64,000 nt of DNA. It comes from Tragulus kanchil (taxonomy: Eukaryota; Chordata; Mammalia; Artiodactyla; Tragulidae). Positions 24,823-35,784 of the stretch are shown here, piece after piece (within the stretch, counting starts at the first letter, position 1; every line of letters begins with the position of its first letter). The position numbers and the translations under genes were made by a program. Below the pieces are notes generated by a model, which saw only the letters and a list, made by a program, of their open reading frames with translations, did no database searches and was not told the origin of the DNA. The stretch lies in contig JAIOJX010000025.1 of the NCBI GenBank assembly GCA_022376925.1, forward strand, positions 6,727,141 through 6,791,140, read 5' to 3'.

Positions 24823-25326
24823 AAAACTCATTAGAAGAAATGGCCAACTCTCTCAAGGTAGACATATTTTAAAGAGGCTTAGAATTCAAAATGACAATTA
24901 TATACTTCTACTTTCCTTCCAAAATCTCTGGTTATTGTTAATCCCTGGTGGAAGCATAATGTAAGGATTTTAAACTTTTGTCTGCAAATAAATCTTAAGG
25001 ATACCTATTTTTAAGATATTAGTAAAAGAGTTGTTACTATAGAACAACACTTCATTCTCTTTTTTATCCACAGCCTTGACAAGTCAACATGCTACCTATC
25101 ACTGTAAGACATTTATAACCTAAATATCTAGACAAACAAGGTAATACTCTTACAAACCCTGTGCTGACAGTGTCTTCAGAAAATGGCTCCACATTTGGCA
25201 ACAAATTTGGGCTGCCATTCTATTAATAGAGAGCTCTGGAAGCTACCATGGTATACCTCTGGGGTTTCTGTACTCCAGGGTGCTCAGCTTTCATTCCATC
25301 ACATTTCCCACAAGAGCGAGGTCAGG

Positions 25327-25477
25327 GATTTCCCTGGTGGTCCAGTGGCCAAGACTCTGTGTTCCCAATGCTGGGGACCTGGGTTCAATCCCTGGTCAGG
25401 GAACTAGATCCCACATACTATAACTAAGACCCAGTGCAACCAAATAAATACATTTAAAAATTTTTCCAAAAAAAAAA
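25327..25477 (+). mobile_element. Short tRNA-derived SINE with target-site duplication
   Basis: Head TTTCCCTGGTGGTCCAGTGG, B box GGGTTCAATCCC, CAGGGAACTAGATCCCACAT, then an A-rich tail after only about 130 bases. Flanked by GAGCGAGGTCAG (25315) and GAGCAAGGTCAG (25482), one mismatch. Image at 26488-26640 through duplication. Confidence 0.85.
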
Positions 25478-25621
25478 AAGGAGCAAGGTCAGACACAGCA
25501 AATATCTTTCAGAGCTGAAAGACCGGTATGTTCAGATACGCCTGATAAAGAGTAGACAAATCAAAGTCTTCCCAAGTCTTCCTTACAAGCTCCAATAAAG
25601 GAGCCGATCTCTAATATTGTC

Positions 25622-25860
25622 ACATTAATTCATTAATTCAAAAACTATTTACTAAGAGTCTACTCCATGACAGATGCTGAGGGATACAGAAGTAGGAAAC
25701 CATCAGAATAAGCCCTCACATCTTCTGTGCTGTCCATCTCCAGGTAATACTCCTCCAGTGCTTGTACCTGGCAGCCTTTGCATTCTCATTTCCAACAGTG
25801 GCCTTCACCTCCAAAAATAGTTTCTCTTAAGCTCATCCTCAACCATCCAAATATTTGTCT
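25622..25860 (+). mobile_element. L2 LINE fragment
   Basis: TTCATTAATTCAAAAACTAT followed by 'gagtctactccatgacagatgctgagg' is the typical L2 3' pattern, and the pyrimidine-rich continuation is compatible. Image at 26783-27020. Confidence 0.5.
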
Positions 25861-27221
25861 CCACATAGGTTATTTTTCAAAATAAAGATTGAAACAGTGA
25901 TTCTGTGATGCTTAATCATCTACTGTATGCCTGCAGTCACTGATGTGTACTCATGTCTTGGTTTGTGGCCCCAAGTAGGAGGACAGTCCCTGGTTACCAG
26001 AAGCTTAAAATACTCTTAACTGCTTAAAGCCTTTAAACAATAGGTTAAGTCTTCTGATTATTATATAAATCCCTGCACAGAGTAGCTAGATCAAAGCCTT
26101 AGCATGATTTTTTTTTACTTAATACTTCTACTTTCCTTCCAAAATCTCTGTCCTGGTTTTTTAAACCTATTTTAAGATATTAGTAAAAGAGTTGTTACTA
26201 TAGAACAACACTTCATTCTCTTTTTTATCCACAGCCTTGACAAGTCAACATGCTACCTATCACTGTAAGACATTTATAACCTAAATATCTAGACAAACAA
26301 GGTAATACTCTTACAAACCCTGTGCTGACAGTGTCTTCAGAAAATGGCTCCACATTTGGCAACAAATTTGGGCTGCCATTCTATTAATAGAGAGCTCTGG
26401 AAGCTACCATGGTATACCTCTGGGGTTTCTGTACTCCAGGGTGCTCAGCTTTCATTCCATCACATTTCCCACAAGAGCGAGGTCAGGGATTTCCCTGGTG
26501 GTCCAGTGGCCAAGACTCTGTGTTCCCAATGCTGGGGACCTGGGTTCAATCCCTGGTCAGGGAACTAGATCCCACATACCACAACTAAGACCCAGTGCAA
26601 CCAAATAAATACATTTAAAAATTTTTCCAAAAAAAAAAAAGGAGCAAGGTCAGACACAGCAAATATCTTTCAGAGCTGAAAGACCGGTATGTTCAGATAC
26701 GCCTGATAAAGAGTAGACAAATCAAAGTCTTCCCAAGTCTTCCTTACAAGCTCCAATAAAGGAGCCGATCTCTAATATTGTCACATTAATTCATTAATTC
26801 AAAAACTATTTACTAAGAGTCTACTCCATGACAGATGCTGAGGGATACAGAAGTAGGAAACCATCAGAATAAGCCCTCACATCTTCTGTGCTGTCCATCT
26901 CCAGGTAATACTCCTCCAGTGCTTGTACCTGGCAGCCTTTGCATTCTCATTTCCAACAGTGGCCTTCACCTCCAAAAATAGTTTCTCTTAAGCTCATCCT
27001 CAACCATCCAAATATTTGTCTCCACATAGGTTATTTTTCAAAATAAAGATTGAAACAGTGATTCTGTGATGCTTAATCATCTACTGTATGCCTGCAGTCA
27101 CTGATGTGTACTCATGTCTTGGTTTGTGGCCCCAAGTAGGGAGGACAGTCCCTGGTTACCAGAAGCTTAAAATACTCTTAACTGCTTAAAGCCTTTAAAC
27201 AATAGGTTAAGTCTTCTGATT

Positions 27222-29329
27222 ATTATATAAATCCCTGCACAGAGTAGCAGCTAGATCAAAGCCTTAGCAGTAAAGAAAGGTTTACTTGTAGTATCCCAGA
27301 TGAGGCAGGCAGTCCAATTAAAAACTTTTTTCTCCAGTGAGAGCCATCATATTGCTATGATGAGGAGACATAGTGCTGCTGTAGTTACAACAGGCAACAG
27401 ATTAAATGCATTGACAATGGAGCATCTATTTCTTGATTCAAGAAGTCACCTATTTGTTGGCCTTACCCTTAAGATTATATACCCTTAAGAAAGAGGACCA
27501 CAAGCTCTTTCCCCTTGCTTATGTGTCTTTTTAATGGTGATAACGCATTTGGTTTAACATCTTGCTAAATATGTTAGGTGGGTCAGGACAAGAGGAAAAA
27601 TGCAGGAGTAGATAAATACTTTTGTGTGTGCCTGGATTATGGAATGTGGCTTGATTCATCAAGCAGATACTGTGGCTCAGGATTGTGTAATACAGAAAAA
27701 GATTTAGAAACAGTGATGAAACCCTCAAAGTGGAGGTCAGATACCTAATTCTGGAGGAGACCTGTTAAGAGAGGCCAGGAGAGGAACATACACCCAATGC
27801 CAAGGTTGGAAAGGCTCTTTCATGGAGTAATTAAAGGTTTGCTAGCTCTCCAACTGGGAAGAAAAGAGTCTCCATTTACTCACTTCTGTTTAATGAACCC
27901 ATAAGAAGGGGAATAAAAGTGGCCTTTGCTAAGTTCTGGCTGTTTAGAGGAAACACCATGTTCTCCTTACTCTAAGTGTTCTTTTTTGTATATTTATCTT
28001 GTTTTTTTTGTTTGTTTTTACATGATGCTTTTTTATTTTTACATATGTAATATGAAACCAACTTAAATCATCTACATAATTACTTATTCATCATCCTGAA
28101 CAATTTTCCCACTAGAATATTTTTTTTTAATTTTTATTTTACTTTTTACTTTTACAGAGTTTTGTTGTTTATAGATATGTATGATCCCAGACTAGTCATA
28201 TTATATCCCCTCCATCCCACCCATCCAGGCTGTCACACAGTTTACCCTTCAGCAGTACCTGTTGAGACCACCCAAGTAGGAGGACAGTCCCTGTAAGTAC
28301 TTCTGAATAAAATTATTATAAATCCCTGCACAGAGTAGCAGCTAGATCAAAGCCTTAGCAGTAAAGAAAGGTTTACTTGTAGTATCCCAGATGAGGCAGG
28401 CAGTCCAATTAAAACTTATTCTTCAGTGAGAGCCATCATATTGCTATGATGAGGAGACATAGTGCTGCTGTAGTTACAACAGGCAACAGATTAAATGCAT
28501 TGACAATGGAGCATCTATTTCTTGATTCAAGAAGTCACCTATTTGTTGGCCTTACCCTTAAGATTATATACCCTTAAGAAAGAGGACCACAAGCTCTTTC
28601 CCCTTGCTTATGTGTCTTTTTAATGGTGATAACGCATTTGGTTTAACATCTTGCTAAATATGTTAGGTGGGTCAGGACAAGAGGAAAAATGCAGGAGTAG
28701 ATAAATACTTTTGTGTGTGCCTGGATTATGGAATGTGGCTTGATTCATCAAGCAGATACTGTGGCTCAGGATTGTGTAATACAGAAAAAGATTTAGAAAC
28801 AGTGATGAAACCCTCAAAGTGGAGGTCAGATACCTAATTCTGGAGGAGACCTGTTAAGAGAGGCCAGGAGAGGAACATACACCCAATGCCAAGGTTGGAA
28901 AGGCTCTTTCATGGAGTAATTAAAGGTTTGCTAGCTCTCCAACTGGGAAGAAAAGAGTCTCCATTTACTCACTTCTGTTTAATGAACCCATAAGAAGGGG
29001 AATAAAAGTGGCCTTTGCTAAGTTCTGGCTGTTTAGAGGAAACACCATGTTCTCCTTACTCTAAGTGTTCTTTTTTGTATATTTATCTTGTTTTTTTTGT
29101 TTGTTTTTACATGATGCTTTTTTATTTTTACATATGTAATATGAAACCAACTTAAATCATCTACATAATTACTTATTCATCATCCTGAACAATTTTCCCA
29201 CTAGAATATTTTTTTTTAATTTTTATTTTACTTTTTACTTTTACAGAGTTTTGTTGTTTATAGATATGTATGATCCCAGACTAGTCATATTATATCCCCT
29301 CCATCCCACCCATCCAGGCTGTCACACAG
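27222..29329. repeat. Head-to-tail duplication, about 1089-bp offset with filler
   Basis: 27222-28240 recurs at about 28311-29329. Filler 28241-28310 reads first like a distorted 29330-29345 (right flank) and then like a distorted, shortened 27131-27221 (left flank, with CCCAAGTAGGAGGACAGTCC). Small errors in the second copy lie close to its start (28413-28424). Confidence 0.95.
27270..28110. other. AT-rich sequence without recognisable gene
   Basis: No open frame with coding character, no SINE or LINE motif that I can name. Imaged at 28359-29199 by duplication. Confidence 0.5.
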
Positions 29330-29418
29330 TACCCCTTCAGGATCCCCTTTTCTTATAGCGCAATGACAATAGCTATTTTTTTCACATATGACAGTATAGG
29401 TTTTCATGATACTTCCTA
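29211..29418 (-). mobile_element. Antisense, severely 5'-truncated L1 3' end with target-site duplication
   Basis: Reverse of the 3'UTR of the young L1 at 51.3-61.7 kb: T-rich head (poly-A), then CTTTTACAGAGTTTTGTTGT, ATCCCCTCCATCCCACCCAT and CTTCAGGATCCCCTTTTCTT. Flanked by a 21-base repeat at 29190-29210 and 29419-29439 with a single mismatch (key core CCACTAGAATATT). About 208 bp remain. The first part is imaged at 28122-28240. Shows the same L1 family was active more than once here. Confidence 0.85.
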
Positions 29419-29509
29419 CAATTTTTCCACTAGAATATTCTTTAAAATCAAAAAGTAGTCTCACATTCCTAGGCAAAGACTGACTATTTTACAGTGATGG
29501 TAATAGCCA

Positions 29510-29910
29510 GCAAACCTAGTTTAACCTGTCTAATCAATGACAACTTGCTTCAGCGGACATGCCTCTGAAGTCAACCAACCAGTGACATCTTTGCAACTTT
29601 GAAAGTCAGCCAGTTAGCAGACAACTTACTCTGGAAAACATGCTTATAAGGCATAAGTCAACACACTATAAATACATTCTCTTGTAGAAGGACACAGTCA
29701 TGTCTCTCAGACTGATTTAACCCACTTCTGCTGCTGAAACCAACACACATTTGAATAAAATCTTCCCCCAAACTCTGGATAAAATCAGCACTTCACTTTG
29801 CTTAATGAGTCTTTGCCTTTTCAGTCTAGCTCTTCTTTACTTAAGTAAGCAATAAATTAAGCGTTGGCTTTCATTTCAGATTCTGAGTGGTGGCCCTACC
29901 CATTTAGTCT
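29510..29910 (+). other. Unclassified, possibly old LTR
   Basis: Contains a TATAAATACA motif near 29668 and AATAAAATCTTC near 29754 about 90 bases apart, a layout compatible with an old LTR. I cannot name a family; unique sequence is equally possible. Confidence 0.25.
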
Positions 29911-30244
29911 TCATTTGAAATGTGCCATGAAGACATCTCCATTATGACACTTGGTGCCTTGGAAAAGGTGTTATATTTAATTCTAGAATTTACTATGCCA
30001 GTAGTCTGGCATATGATATTAGATGAAAGTCTTTCTCCCATAAGCATCTGTTTCTTTATCTGGAAAAATACAGGGGTCAACTAGATGACCCTCATCATCC
30101 TTTAACTTAAATATTGTATATTCTATTTCTTGTAAAGACAATATGACTTGATTGTTTTTCTCTATTCCTACATGTTTATAAAGGCTGATCTCTGAGATCA
30201 ACATATCATGAAGAAGGCTGATCAACATATATCAACAATTGGCA

Positions 30245-30485
30245 TCTCAAAGCAGCAGCAATAGTTTATACATATTTAGTATTTATACTCACTGTTCTAA
30301 TTAAATAATTTATATGTATTAACTCACTTTATTAGCATAAAAATCACAACAAGGAACTACTGCTATCATCTTTACCTTATTTATGCAGAAATGGAGTCAT
30401 AGATATGTTAAGAAACTTGCCCAAAAGGCATAGAGGTAATAACCAGTAAAACAGCATTCAGACTGGACTGCCTTAATTCAAAGTC
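30245..30485 (-). mobile_element. MIR SINE, antisense
   Basis: Reverse MIR signature: a TTAGCATAAAAATCACAACA region, then CAGAAATGGAGTCATAGATA, TTAAGAAACTTGCCCAAAAG and ATTCAGACTGGACTGCCTTA in the right order. Part is imaged at 31505-31610. Confidence 0.65.
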
Positions 30486-32626
30486 AGATTTTGGTTCCAG
30501 CAAACTATAGAAATAAAGACAGCTGCTTAACGATACAACAATATATAGACTCTTATTTTGGAATTTCTTCCTGTTGAGCATTTTCATTTGTTGTTCCCCG
30601 CTCTCTTTGGGAGGACTCAATTTAGTTATTGTTCATTACTATAACACATTCATGAAGTTCATTTTTTCATATATATTTTCAACCTTTAAATATCTGAATA
30701 ATATAACAAATGTACACTTAAATGAAGACTCACTCTGTATGTATATATGTATATTAGGATATGTATGTGGCTATACCTATATATATTACATGGTCGCTAA
30801 ATTTAATTGCAAAAAAGAATTAACCAAAGAAAGCATCAGTATCTCTAAATTTTACAGTCCTTCAAGCAACAATTTAATATGTAACGCAACTCATTCTGCA
30901 ATAGCTTCACTTTATTTTGTAGTTGTTCTGTGCTCCAAGAACGTAAAGTGTATTTATTTTGCACTGGTAACACAAAGAAAATACGTCATGTCTGTTCAAT
31001 AGATTCTCAAATCCTGTTCAGAGTACTCTTCTTCTAGCCTGCATCCTTTTTCAATCAAAATGGATCTTTGAAAGTAGCACTAGAAATTCAATAACATCAA
31101 GATATTCTGACCCCACTCCTACCTTAGCATTACAAATAAATTTAGCTTGCTTCCTCCATTGTTTCAGATAAATCTTTTAGAAAACTAATAAATTTCTTCA
31201 AATTAAAGAATACATTAGGGCAGTGTCATTCATAGAAACTTAGTTTGTCTCTAGAGGGGGACATAAAACACTCTGGTATTATAACTGAAATTTTGTTTCT
31301 CTTTTCATAACTACTCACAAGTACCCGCATGTATTCTTTAAGATTCCAAACAAGGCTCCTACGCAGTACTGTCTGCTCTGTGGCCTTCGAATTATCAACT
31401 AAATTTAGTATTACCCTAAGCAACCAATGAGCACAGGTACATACACAGTATGCATTCAGAGATGAAATAGAAATTATAGTCTAGGTAACTTTGTGAAACT
31501 TTAAATTTATGCAGAAATGGAGTCATAGATATGTTAAGAAACTTGCCCAAAAGGCATAGAGGTAATAACCAGTAAAACAGCATTCAGACTGGACTGCCTT
31601 AATTCAAAGTCAGATTTTGGTTCCAGCAAACTATAGAAATAAAGACAGCTGCTTAACGATACAACAATATATAGACTCTTATTTTGGAATTTCTTCCTGT
31701 TGAGCATTTTCATTTGTTGTTCCCCGCTCTCTTTGGGAGGACTCAATTTAGTTATTGTTCATTACTATAACACATTCATGAAGTTCATTTTTTCATATAT
31801 ATTTTCAACCTTTAAATATCTGAATAATATAACAAATGTACACTTAAATGAAGACTCACTCTGTATGTATATATGTATATTAGGATATGTATGTGGCTAT
31901 ACCTATATATATTACATGGTCGCTAAATTTAATTGCAAAAAAGAATTAACCAAAGAAAGCATCAGTATCTCTAAATTTTACAGTCCTTCAAGCAACAATT
32001 TAATATGTAACGCAACTCATTCTGCAATAGCTTCACTTTATTTTGTAGTTGTTCTGTGCTCCAAGAACGTAAAGTGTATTTATTTTGCACTGGTAACACA
32101 AAGAAAATACGTCATGTCTGTTCAATAGATTCTCAAATCCTGTTCAGAGTACTCTTCTTCTAGCCTGCATCCTTTTTCAATCAAAATGGATCTTTGAAAG
32201 TAGCACTAGAAATTCAATAACATCAAGATATTCTGACCCCACTCCTACCTTAGCATTACAAATAAATTTAGCTTGCTTCCTCCATTGTTTCAGATAAATC
32301 TTTTAGAAAACTAATAAATTTCTTCAAATTAAAGAATACATTAGGGCAGTGTCATTCATAGAAACTTAGTTTGTCTCTAGAGGGGGACATAAAACACTCT
32401 GGTATTATAACTGAAATTTTGTTTCTCTTTTCATAACTACTCACAAGTACCCGCATGTATTCTTTAAGATTCCAAACAAGGCTCCTACGCAGTACTGTCT
32501 GCTCTGTGGCCTTCGAATTATCAACTAAATTTAGTATTACCCTAAGCAACCAATGAGCACAGGTACATACACAGTATGCATTCAGAGATGAAATAGAAAT
32601 TATAGTCTAGGGAACTTTGTGAAACT
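30379..32626. repeat. Head-to-tail duplication, 1126-bp unit
   Basis: 30379-31504 recurs at 31505-32626. The one difference I found (T/G at 31487/32613) is close to the joint. The unit holds part of an MIR and AT-rich unique sequence, including a chance open frame of 142 codons that therefore appears twice. Confidence 0.95.
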
Positions 32627-33232
32627 TAAATTTAACATGACATGCCTGTGAAGAGTGTTCATCAGATGATTTCTTTGTCTTAAATAAATAGTGAAAGGCC
32701 AGGTTTGCACATAGCAAAATACCTCCTGGGTATATGTGTGAAAAAGTCCAAAGGAAATAGCATAATTCTTTGAACCTAAAATCCACTGTGTAACATATTG
32801 CAACTTCAAAGACTTAAAATATATATTTTAAAGTCTACATTAAAATATTTTAAAAATCCAGAAAACAATGTAGATCTTTCACAAGGCTGGAACAAGTGCC
32901 AAACCTACAAGGTATTTTTAGTAGGTGGATCACTACAGAGATAACTTCTTGATCTAATAGGAAATAACTCCATCGATTTCCATATTTAGAAGCGCTGTAC
33001 CTTTGGGGGGGCCACAGTGAATTATTACTACTATTTTATGGATATCATAAATTACATAGATCACATTTCTCTCTTTAAAATGACTAAATGTAAGACAATA
33101 AAACACAAGAACCAAGAGACATGCATATGCCCATGCCTGAATTTAGCATGCACCCTCGAATGAACCTTACTTATGACCTCCTCTTCCTTTAAGCTTGCAC
33201 CAAAATTTTTGCACCCAGTTTCTCTTTTCCTG
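32627..33232. other. AT-rich sequence without recognisable feature
   Basis: No coding signal or named repeat. Contains a G homopolymer at 33004-33010. Confidence 0.5.
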
Positions 33233-33250
33233 ATAGCACTTTATATCTTT

Positions 33251-33576
33251 TTTTTTTTTTTTTTAATTTTATTTATTTATTTTGGGCAGGGTCAGGTTGG
33301 GGAGGGAGGGGAGCGGGCCGGCCACTTCCATTGGTCTTTCATTTCTGTTTTTCATCATCTTTGTTCTTTGGCTCCTGCGGGCCTCCCATCGCGGTGGCGT
33401 CTGTTGTCGCAGAGTGTGGGCTCTGGGCGCATGCGCTCCAGAGCTCCGGCTCGGTGATTGGACACATCGGTCCAGCCGCTCCGCGGCACGTGGGATCTTC
33501 CCAGGCCAGGGATCGAACCGGCGCCCCTTGCACTGCAAGGCGGTGTCCTTATCCACTGGACCACCAGGGGAAGCCC
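33251..33576 (-). mobile_element. Young CHR-like SINE, antisense, perfect target-site duplication
   Basis: Best-preserved member of the window's main SINE family, minus strand. Head near 33576, B box (reverse) GGGATCGAACCGGCG at 33509, core GCTCCGCGGCACGTGGGATC at 33478, body with GGGCGCATGCGCTCCAGAGC, pyrimidine-rich part and a long poly-T (poly-A) at the left. Flanked by an exact 16-base duplication, AGCACTTTATATCTTT, at 33235-33250 and 33577-33592. Several antisense open frames over it are artefacts of its GC-rich body. Confidence 0.93.
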
Positions 33577-33859
33577 AGCACTTTATATCTTTAAGAAGCC
33601 TTCTTAAACTTGTTTGTTACAACATGAGACATCAACAAAGATATACACACTGAGAATGTATGATACTCATAATGAGTTGTAGATTGTATGAAGAAGCCTC
33701 TAGGTTACATCAGATATAAATGGAATATATTAATGTAAGCCATTAGGAAAATGGAAACAGATGTTCTCTTTAATTTTCTCTGGCTTTCTAAATGTTTATC
33801 ATCTCTACCAACACAACCTTTTGAAAGAGTAGCAAAATTCAATTAGAAAATTCTATTTT

Positions 33860-34400
33860 TAAAGAACAGAATTTTCCTTGGAAAAAAAGCTATGACAAAC
33901 CTAGACAGCATACTCCAAAGCAGAGACATCACTTGACTGACAGAGGTCAATATAGTCAAAGCTATGGTTTTCCCAGTAGTCATGTACTGATGTGAGAGTT
34001 GGACCATAAAGAAGGCTGAGTGCCAAAAAATTGATGCCTTTGAACTGAGGTGTTGGAGAAGACTTTTGAGAGTCCCTTGGACTGCAAGGAGATCAAACCT
34101 GTCAATCCTAAAGGAAATCAACCCTGAATATTCACTGGAAGGACTGATGTTGAAGCTGAAGCTCCAAAACTTTGGTCATCTGATGCAAAGGGCTGACACA
34201 CTGGAAAAGACCTTGATGTTGGGGAATACTGAAGGCAAAAAGAGAAAGGGCTGACAGAGGATAAGACGGTTGGATGGCATCACTGAGTCAATGGACATAA
34301 GTAAGCGAGCTCCAGGAGATTGTGAAGGACATGGAAGTCTGCTGTGCTGCAGTCGATGGGCTTGCAAAGAGTCAGACATGACCGAGGAAATGCACTAAAC
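33860..34400 (+). mobile_element. BovB LINE 3' end
   Basis: Sense BovB, last 0.5 kb: TGGAGAAGACTTTTGAGAGT, CTTGGACTGCAAGGAGATCA, the 'ctttggtcatctgatgcaaag' stretch and the terminal block TGCTGCAGTCGATGGGCTTG, ending in GAGTCAGACATGACCGAG. Strongly 5'-truncated. A residual frame (34066-34254) encodes the C-terminal tail of the BovB protein. Non-functional. Confidence 0.9.
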
Positions 34401-34713
34401 TGATTCTTTTAGATGTTGTAGGATAATTAACAAAGTTTTCCTATGAATTATAGTATTAAAAGCAGCTTAAATTGCTTAAAATGTTTCCCATAAGAAAAAA
34501 AAGCCTTAAAACACCTATTCCCTGAATATAAACAACTTTCCTAGTAAGCTTTCATTAATCTGTAGAAATTATCTTTTATAAAGAGTCATAAGATAATCAT
34601 TAGAATAATTTTTACATTTCATGCTGACCTGAAAAAAAAACTGATGTATCAAAGAGTATAACATATGATCAACAATTACTAGCTATCTGTAATGTAATAG
34701 ATACTCTACACAT

Positions 34714-34922
34714 GGGGCCGTCCCGGGTGGCACAGTGGTAAAGACTCCACCTGTCAATGAAGGAGATACAAGAGACGTGAGTTTTATTCCTGGGTACGGA
34801 AGACCTCCTTGTAGGAAATGGCAACCCACTCCAGTAGTCTTGTCTGCACAATTTCATGAACAGAGGAGCCCAGCAGGTTATAATCCCTGAGATCACAAGA
34901 GTTGGAAACAAGTGACTGTGCA
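34714..34922 (+). mobile_element. Bov-tA-type SINE with target-site duplication
   Basis: Degenerate tRNA-like head (GGCACAGTGGTAAAGACTCC), TTCCTGGGTACGGAAGACCT, and BovA tail GGCAACCCACTCCAGTAGTC ... GATCACAAGAGTTGGAAACA. Flanked by ACTCTACACAT at 34703-34713 and ACTCTACACATA at 34926 onward. Old copy. Confidence 0.85.
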
Positions 34923-34934
34923 TGCACTCTACAC

Positions 34935-35780
34935 ATAATTTACTCTTCACATCACACCTATACAATTGTTACTGTTTTCCTCACTTCATGTAAAAGAAAA
35001 CAAGAGTTTTGAGATATTAAGCAAAATGTTCAAGATATCATAGCAAGTATTGATTTAACAAAATTTCAAGCCCATACCTATTGACCCAAAAACTATAACC
35101 TTTGTCCTTCAGCACATGGATAGCCAAAATAATAATAGTTTTTTGACTTCCAGAAGGCATATTTGCTTTGCCTTAGTTTTCTTAGGCAATATACATTAAG
35201 GTATAAACTATTAGTTGGCCAGCAGATCTTGGGAGGTATTCTTGATGATAACACTAAGAAAGTTTCCGGACCAAATTCTCAAACCCAATTCAGAAGGGCA
35301 AAAAAATCTCAACAACTCAAGAATTATATAATCTGAATTTTGGTAGATTTATTCTAACAACATTCACATGGACTAATGGTAGAGAGGCACAAGAGACAGA
35401 GTTGGGGGAGGGAAATTTATGAGGAGAGAACAGGCACCTTAGATTTCAACAGAACTTTGGCTTCTATCCTAAATGAATGCCTCACCACAGCATGATCATG
35501 TGGGGCAAAGAGAGAGAGAATTTTATTTTTCTGTAGATTTTTATTAGGAAATATATATACATAAAAGTTTAAAATAATATAGTGAATTACTAGAATGCAA
35601 AAGTAGGAAGTCAAGAGACACCTGGAGTAACAGGCAAGATTGACATTGGAGTACAAAGCTAACAGAGCTTTGGCAAGAGAACACACTGGTCATAGCAAAC
35701 ATCCTCTTCCAACAACATGAGAGATGACTCTACACATGAACATAAATAAATGGTCAATACTAAAATCTGATTGATTATGT
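34935..35780. other. AT-rich sequence without recognisable gene
   Basis: The only longer frame (35417-35686, minus) has no family resemblance and poor composition for a protein. No named repeat. Confidence 0.45.
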
Positions 35781-35784
35781 TCTT

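Larger units (their letters stand above)
25004..27269. repeat. Head-to-tail duplication, about 1161-1165-bp offset with filler
   Basis: 25004-26104 recurs at 26164-27269 with small indels near the right end. Filler 26105-26163 contains a compressed version of 24900-25003: the ACTTCTACTTTCCTTCCAAA block is intact but about 60 bases after it are missing. The unit includes a SINE and an L2 fragment. Confidence 0.95.

Noticed and set aside
30574..31002. 142-codon open frame, present again at 31700-32128
   Set aside because: Low-complexity hydrophobic/asparagine-rich translation set by AT-rich DNA, no family motif, and the second copy is only a duplication image. Two identical frames are not evidence of a gene family here.
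33505..33560. tRNA gene signal (B-box GGTTCGATCCC)
   Set aside because: Belongs to the tRNA-derived head of a SINE; the cloverleaf is not complete and it continues into the SINE body.
33269..33594. Several overlapping open frames on both strands with GC-rich, arginine-rich peptides
   Set aside because: All lie over the SINE body; the same peptides recur at every SINE of this family. They are shadows of the repeat.
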